A stretch of DNA of 33,341 nt from Holophagales bacterium (lineage in GTDB: Bacteria > Acidobacteriota > Thermoanaerobaculia > Multivoradales > Multivoraceae). The notes under the pieces were generated by a model, which was not told where the DNA came from, ran no database searches, and worked only from the letters and a program-made list of their open reading frames with translations. The position numbers and the translations under genes are program-made. Location of the stretch: positions 1 through 33,341 of the forward strand of contig VXUF01000116.1 of the NCBI GenBank assembly GCA_009837085.1. The letters are read 5' to 3'. Positions 29,519 to 33,341 of this stretch are shown piece by piece; positions within the stretch are counted from its first letter, which is position 1; the number at the start of each line of letters is the position of its first letter.

Positions 29519-31303
29519 ATGAGCCGGCTCGCGACCATTGCCTCGCGTCCGCTCGCTCGCCGCCCGGTTGCAGGCGCTCTGGTCGGCGCGTTCCTGCTCG
29601 GCGTTTCCTGCGCGGGGCCCGAGGCGGTACGAGAAGCTGCTTCGGGACAGTCGTCCTGGGGTCTCGGCGGTACGGCGCCGGCGGCTGAGGGCGCACACGG
29701 CATGGTCGTCAGCGGCCACGGCCTCGCCTCCGACGTCGGCGCCGCGGTTCTGGAACAGGGCGGAAACGCTATCGACGCCGCCGTAGCCGTCGGCTTCGCG
29801 CTCGCCGCGGTCCTGCCCGCCGCCGGCAACATCGGCGGCGGCGGGTTTCTGGTCTATCGGCCGAACGACGGCGAAGTCCGTGCGCTGGACTACCGCGAGA
29901 AGGCGCCGGGTGCGGCGACCCGCGACATGTTCCTGGACGATGAAGGCAAGGTCGCGGAAAGCGCGGTGATCGGCCACCTCGCGGCCGGAGTGCCGGGTTC
30001 GGTGGCGGGTCTCTGGGAGATGCACCGCGCGTACGGATCCCTCCCGTGGAGCGACCTGGTCGCACCGGCGGTCGAGTTGGCCCGGAGCCACGAGATCGAC
30101 GAGCCGCGATCGCGGAGTCTGGAGTCGGCCGCGCCACGCCTCAACCGGTTCCCGGCCAGCGCGATGCAGTTCCTGGTCGACGGCGAGGCGCCGCCGCCGG
30201 GCGCGATGCTGGAACAGCCGGAGCTCGCGGCCACGCTTCAGACCATCGCGGACCAGGGTCCGGACGGCTTCTATCGCGGCCGCGTGGCTGACCTGATCGT
30301 CGCCGAGATGGAGCGGGGCGGGGGACTCATCTCGCACCAGGACCTCGAGGACTACGCGTCGGTGTGGCGCGAACCGGTCGAGGTCGGCTATCGCGGACAC
30401 ACGATCTACTCGATGCCGCCGGTTTCCTCCGGCGGCCTGACCCTGGGCCTGATCCTCAACATCCTCGAGGGCTGGGATCCCCTACCCCCGTTCGGCAGCG
30501 CCGACCTGATTCACCTGGAGGCCGAAGCCATGCGGCTCGCGTTCCGGGACCGGAACACCCTGCTCGGCGACCCGGACTTCGTCGACGTACCGCGCGGGCA
30601 GTTCGAGTCGCAGGACTACGCCGACGGGCTGCGGGCCCGGATCGATCCCGAGAGAGCGCGGCCGCTGCCGCCGATCGAGGTCGCGCCGCCCGCGGAGAGC
30701 ACCGAGACGACCCACTACTCCGTGGTCGACCGCTGGGGCAACGCGGCGTCGGTCACGACGACGATCAACAGCGGCTTCGGCAACGCCGTCACCGTCACCG
30801 GCGCCGGTTTCCTGCTGAACAACGAGATGGACGACTTCGCCGCCTCGCCGGGTCAGCCGAACCAGTTCGGGCTGGTCGAGGGCGAGAACAACGCCATCGT
30901 CCCGGGCAAGCGGATGTTGTCGTCCATGACCCCGAGCATTGTGCTCGACCTCGAGGGCGAACTGATGATGGTCGTCGGCACGCCCGGCGGCCCGACGATC
31001 ATCACCACCGTCTACCACGTGATCTCGAACGTCATCGACCACGGAATGGGGCTGCGGCATGCGGTCGAGAGTCCGCGGGTGCATCACCAGGCGTGGCCGG
31101 ACCGGGTGTTCTACGAGGAAGGCGGTCTTGCCGCCGAGACGCTCGAGGATCTCGCGGCGAGGGGCCACGAGCTCGTCGAGCGCGGCCTGAGCGGGGACGT
31201 GTCCGCGGTCCTGGTAGAGGGGTCGAGCCTGCTTGGCGTGGCGGATCCGCGCCGGGGCGGCGACGTCAGCGCACCAAGAGGAGACGCGCCCGCGGGCGGG
31301 TAG
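29519..31303 (+). CDS. ggt: Gamma-glutamyltransferase, lipoprotein-like precursor
   Basis: This 594-residue Ntn-hydrolase precursor starts at ATG 29519 (a GTG at 29507 is an alternative). The N-terminal signal ends in a lipobox-like LGVSC. The large-subunit signature GMVVSGHGLASDVGAAVLEQ and GGNAIDAAVAVGFALA lead to the autoprocessing site TTHYSVVDRWGNAAS. Thr397 there is the expected nucleophile and new N-terminus of the small subunit. PVSSGGLTLG, NNEMDDFA and MLSSMTPSIVL are the usual substrate-binding parts. It cleaves or transfers gamma-glutamyl groups from glutathione-like compounds in the periplasm. The last roughly 20 residues (GVADPRRGGDVSAPRGDAPAGG) are Gly/Arg-rich and unlike the family end; the DNA there resembles the window's palindromic repeat. 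The MFS-fusion gene begins 10 bp after its stop. Confidence 0.95.
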   Translation: MSRLATIASRPLARRPVAGALVGAFLLGVSCAGPEAVREAASGQSSWGLGGTAPAAEGAHGMVVSGHGLASDVGAAVLEQGGNAIDAAVAVGFALAAVLPAAGNIGGGGFLVYRPNDGEVRALDYREKAPGAATRDMFLDDEGKVAESAVIGHLAAGVPGSVAGLWEMHRAYGSLPWSDLVAPAVELARSHEIDEPRSRSLESAAPRLNRFPASAMQFLVDGEAPPPGAMLEQPELAATLQTIADQGPDGFYRGRVADLIVAEMERGGGLISHQDLEDYASVWREPVEVGYRGHTIYSMPPVSSGGLTLGLILNILEGWDPLPPFGSADLIHLEAEAMRLAFRDRNTLLGDPDFVDVPRGQFESQDYADGLRARIDPERARPLPPIEVAPPAESTETTHYSVVDRWGNAASVTTTINSGFGNAVTVTGAGFLLNNEMDDFAASPGQPNQFGLVEGENNAIVPGKRMLSSMTPSIVLDLEGELMMVVGTPGGPTIITTVYHVISNVIDHGMGLRHAVESPRVHHQAWPDRVFYEEGGLAAETLEDLAARGHELVERGLSGDVSAVLVEGSSLLGVADPRRGGDVSAPRGDAPAGG

Positions 31304-31313
31304 CGGGCCGCGA

Positions 31314-33341
31314 ATGAACGGCCGGCGAATCTTCGCCGCGGTGACAGTAGGTCACCTCGGCATCGACATCTTCAACAGCATGGGGCCGGTGCTGCTGGCC
31401 TTCCTCCAGGCGCCGCTCGGTCTCAGCGCGGCCCAGATCGGCCTCGCGGTGGGACTGTTCCAGGTTCTGGCCGGTACCACGCAGCCGGCCTTCGGCTGGT
31501 TGGTCGACCGGATCGGCAGCCGTTTCCTGGGCCCGTTCAGCGTCGCCTTCAACTTCGCCTGCATGGGCCTGGCCGTCGCAGCCGCCGCCGCGACGCAGCG
31601 ATTCGTCCTGTTTCTCATTCCGTTCGCGTTGGCCGCGGTTGCTTCGGGCGCCTTTCATCCGCTGGGGGTGATGCACTCCAGTACGGTGAACCTGGCCCGC
31701 TCGGCCACGTTCACTGCCATCTTCTTCTTCTGCGGTCAGCTCGGGCTGACGACCGGGCCGGTCCTGGCGGGACTGGCTCTCGATCGGGCGGGGTTGAACG
31801 GGATCTACTGGCTCCTGCTCCTCGCGGCGCCCGTGCCGCTGTTCATGGCCTTCGCGATGGGGCCGCGACGGGTTCACCCGGCGCCCGCGACGTCGCAGGC
31901 GAGCGAGGATCGGACCGGCGCCGCCGATGTACGGGCTGGCCGCCGGCGACCCGTGCGTGGCGGCGTCATCGCCCTCCTCGGCCTGGTCTTCGCCAGCCGC
32001 TCCTGGGCCATGTTCGGAACGATGGCGTTCCTGCCCCTCCTGCTGAGTCAGAGGGGATACAGCTCCGTGGCTCAGGGGTCCGCCAGCGCGCTGTTCCTGC
32101 TGGGAGGCGCCGTGACCGCGGTCTTCGCGGGCGCCTGGGCCGATCGTTGGGGTCGCCGGCCGGTCGTCTTCCTGACCACGCTGCTCGGTGCCCTGCTGCT
32201 GGGCGTGCTGCCCGGATCCGGGGGCTGGATCTTCGCCGTCGTACTGCCCTGCGGAGCGCTGCTGGGAGCAGCGCACTCGATCCTGATCGTCATGGCTCAG
32301 GAGTTGCTGCCGTGGCGTCGGGGTCTGGCTTCGGGGACGGCGCTCGGATTCCTGTTCGCGACGGGCGGGATCGCGACCTGGGGTATCGGAGGGCTTGCGG
32401 ATCGCTTCGAACTCGCGTCGGTGTTGCAGGCCGGCGCCGTAGTCGGCCTCGTGTCGGCCTTCGCTTCGCTGCTTCTGCCGAAGCAGGAGCCGACCCGTCT
32501 GGCGGCCGCGCCGGCGGTAACGGCGGTGCTGGTCGCGGCCGTCGTCGGGCTGACCGTGTTGTCTCCGAGCCCCGCCTCGGCGGGTCTGAACGGCGAGATC
32601 AACGGCCAGGTGCGCGACGCGGCCACCGACGCCCCCCTGCCGGGAGCCGAGATCAGGATCACTGGCGATCAATTGCACAGCACCCAGATCGTTCGCGCCG
32701 GTCGCGGCGGCAGCTTCCGGGCGCCCGGTCTGCCGCCGGGCGACTACTACGTCGAGGCGACGATGGACGGCTACGCGACCTCCGTCGTCGAGAACCTGAT
32801 CCTTGTTGTGGGCGGCGTGCTGCGGGTCGACTTTCACATGAGGGCCGGCAGCGCGTCGGCGCTCGACCTCGTCTCCTCGCCCTTGCTCGACGTTGTCACC
32901 GGCAGCGACGGGAACGTGCTCGCAGGTGACGACCTCCGGCTGCTGCCGGGCGCGGTGGCGGCGCTCAACCTGGACCTGGCGTCCGGCCTCGACGCGCTGG
33001 ACCCGGACGTCGCGGTCAACGGCTGGCCGCCCGGCTTCGTCGTCTACCGGATCGACGGACAGGAGAGCGCCCTTCGCGAACCGGGATCGGCCGCCATCGA
33101 TCCTCGCTGGGTGGATCAGGTGCGAGTCTGGACGATGGAACTGGCGGCGACGATGGCCGGGCCCCACATCGACCTGATCACGCGCTCAGGAGGGACCGAC
33201 TGGCGGGTGAACGGCGGCTGGTCGACGGTCGAGCCGCTCGACAACGGCGATCGGCGACCCCAAAGCCAGGAAGCTGGCCGAAAAAAACCCGGCCGGGGCC
33301 TGGGCCCGGGCTCCGCTCTGGCGGTACCATCGATCCGCCAT
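31314..33341 (+). CDS. MFS transporter fused to CarboxypepD_reg/TonB-plug-like region (3' partial)
   Basis: One open frame of at least 676 codons runs from ATG 31314 to the window end without a stop. Residues 1 to about 395 form a 12-segment MFS transporter of the fosmidomycin-resistance (Fsr) type: GHLGIDIFNSMGPVLLAFLQ, then GLFQVLAGTTQPAFGWLVDR, and GAWADRWGRRPVVF in the second half. A further hydrophobic stretch at about 404-422 (VLVAAVVGLTVLSPSPASA) resembles a signal peptide or a 13th TM. Next is a carboxypeptidase-regulatory-like domain (about 423-509: GEINGQVRDAATDAPLPGAE, APGLPPGDYYVEATMDGYAT). Last comes a TonB-plug-like region (about 510-645: VYRIDGQ, IDLITRSGG). If 12 TM segments precede it, TM13 would place this module in the periplasm. 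The last roughly 30 codons look non-coding and cross a minus-strand terminator. The frame is intact by base count; a lost stop by assembly error is possible. Confidence 0.75.
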   Translation, partial: MNGRRIFAAVTVGHLGIDIFNSMGPVLLAFLQAPLGLSAAQIGLAVGLFQVLAGTTQPAFGWLVDRIGSRFLGPFSVAFNFACMGLAVAAAAATQRFVLFLIPFALAAVASGAFHPLGVMHSSTVNLARSATFTAIFFFCGQLGLTTGPVLAGLALDRAGLNGIYWLLLLAAPVPLFMAFAMGPRRVHPAPATSQASEDRTGAADVRAGRRRPVRGGVIALLGLVFASRSWAMFGTMAFLPLLLSQRGYSSVAQGSASALFLLGGAVTAVFAGAWADRWGRRPVVFLTTLLGALLLGVLPGSGGWIFAVVLPCGALLGAAHSILIVMAQELLPWRRGLASGTALGFLFATGGIATWGIGGLADRFELASVLQAGAVVGLVSAFASLLLPKQEPTRLAAAPAVTAVLVAAVVGLTVLSPSPASAGLNGEINGQVRDAATDAPLPGAEIRITGDQLHSTQIVRAGRGGSFRAPGLPPGDYYVEATMDGYATSVVENLILVVGGVLRVDFHMRAGSASALDLVSSPLLDVVTGSDGNVLAGDDLRLLPGAVAALNLDLASGLDALDPDVAVNGWPPGFVVYRIDGQESALREPGSAAIDPRWVDQVRVWTMELAATMAGPHIDLITRSGGTDWRVNGGWSTVEPLDNGDRRPQSQEAGRKKPGRGLGPGSALAVPSIRH
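33281..33310 (-). terminator. Probable rho-independent terminator, minus strand
   Basis: On the minus strand a GC-rich hairpin (arms CCCGG-CC and GG-CCGGG with one bulged G and a roughly 8-nt loop, 33310 to 33288) is followed directly by seven Ts (33287 to 33281). It would end a minus-strand gene lying to the right of the window. Confidence 0.5.

Noticed and set aside
31266-33167. Minus-strand 633-codon open frame under the MFS fusion gene
   Set aside because: Its translation is Arg/Gln/Gly-rich with no hydrophobic or domain pattern, whereas the plus strand reads as a clear MFS transporter.
33279-33290. A7 run as a programmed -1 frameshift site in the MFS-fusion frame
   Set aside because: The run fits a slippery heptamer in frame, but the -1 frame has no protein character in the remaining bases and the run is better explained as the T-tract of a minus-strand terminator.

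Overview
The window is GC-rich, densely coded bacterial DNA with short intergenic gaps. The gene families suggest an uncultured Acidobacteriota-type bacterium, although no rRNA or marker gene settles the taxonomy. The clues are a planctomycete-type cytochrome pair (DUF1549/DUF1553 plus DUF1501), several secreted PQQ beta-propeller dehydrogenases, a secreted protein with a GRPDLSGTY start motif, many lipoproteins and secreted amidohydrolases, and a carboxypeptidase-regulatory/TonB-plug-like module. I saw no tRNA, rRNA, CRISPR array, prophage or classical insertion sequence.

Layout from left to right. Positions 1-4778 (minus) hold a DUF1501 protein, cut by the window edge, and the PSCyt1/DUF1549-LamG-DUF1553 protein that precedes it in the same operon. 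Positions 4802-5908 (plus) hold a DUF924 protein and a small lipoprotein-like cytochrome c. The cytochrome converges on a PQQ dehydrogenase (5920-7692, minus), which diverges from a large secreted beta-propeller plus PHP-domain protein (7761-10586). Next come a VapBC-like toxin-antitoxin pair (10588-11277, minus), a DUF3500 protein, an Nramp-like transporter lacking the usual metal motifs, the GRPDLSGTY protein and a second PQQ dehydrogenase, all on the minus strand back to 17179. On the plus strand, 17300-19919 hold a GH43-like lipoprotein and an amidohydrolase lipoprotein whose 5' end is built from a repeat element.

The most interesting block is the minus-strand run 26830 to 20704. It starts with a protein carrying essentially all sequence hallmarks of eukaryotic-type sterol C-24 methyltransferase. 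This is followed 16 bp later by a Rieske oxygenase of the sterol/steroid type (Neverland/DAF-36, KshA, SdmA relatives). Further along are a TolB-like propeller protein and two translationally coupled amidohydrolases, the second of which has lost every metal ligand. A sterol-modifying function for the first two genes is an inference, but the methyltransferase signature is strong. No squalene epoxidase or oxidosqualene cyclase gene is present here, so the sterol source is unknown.

The right end carries a VanZ-like membrane protein, a YbdK-type carboxylate-amine ligase, a gamma-glutamyltransferase, and an open frame from 31314 to the window end. That frame fuses an Fsr-like MFS transporter, a 13th hydrophobic segment, a carboxypeptidase-regulatory-like domain and a TonB-plug-like region.

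Throughout the window, intergenic gaps and gene ends contain copies of a palindromic element with a conserved 19-nt head (ACTGGGTGCGCCGGCGTCC) followed by hairpins. The hairpin sequences differ between copies while pairing is kept. A second, unrelated 187-bp inverted-repeat element lies at 28129-28315.
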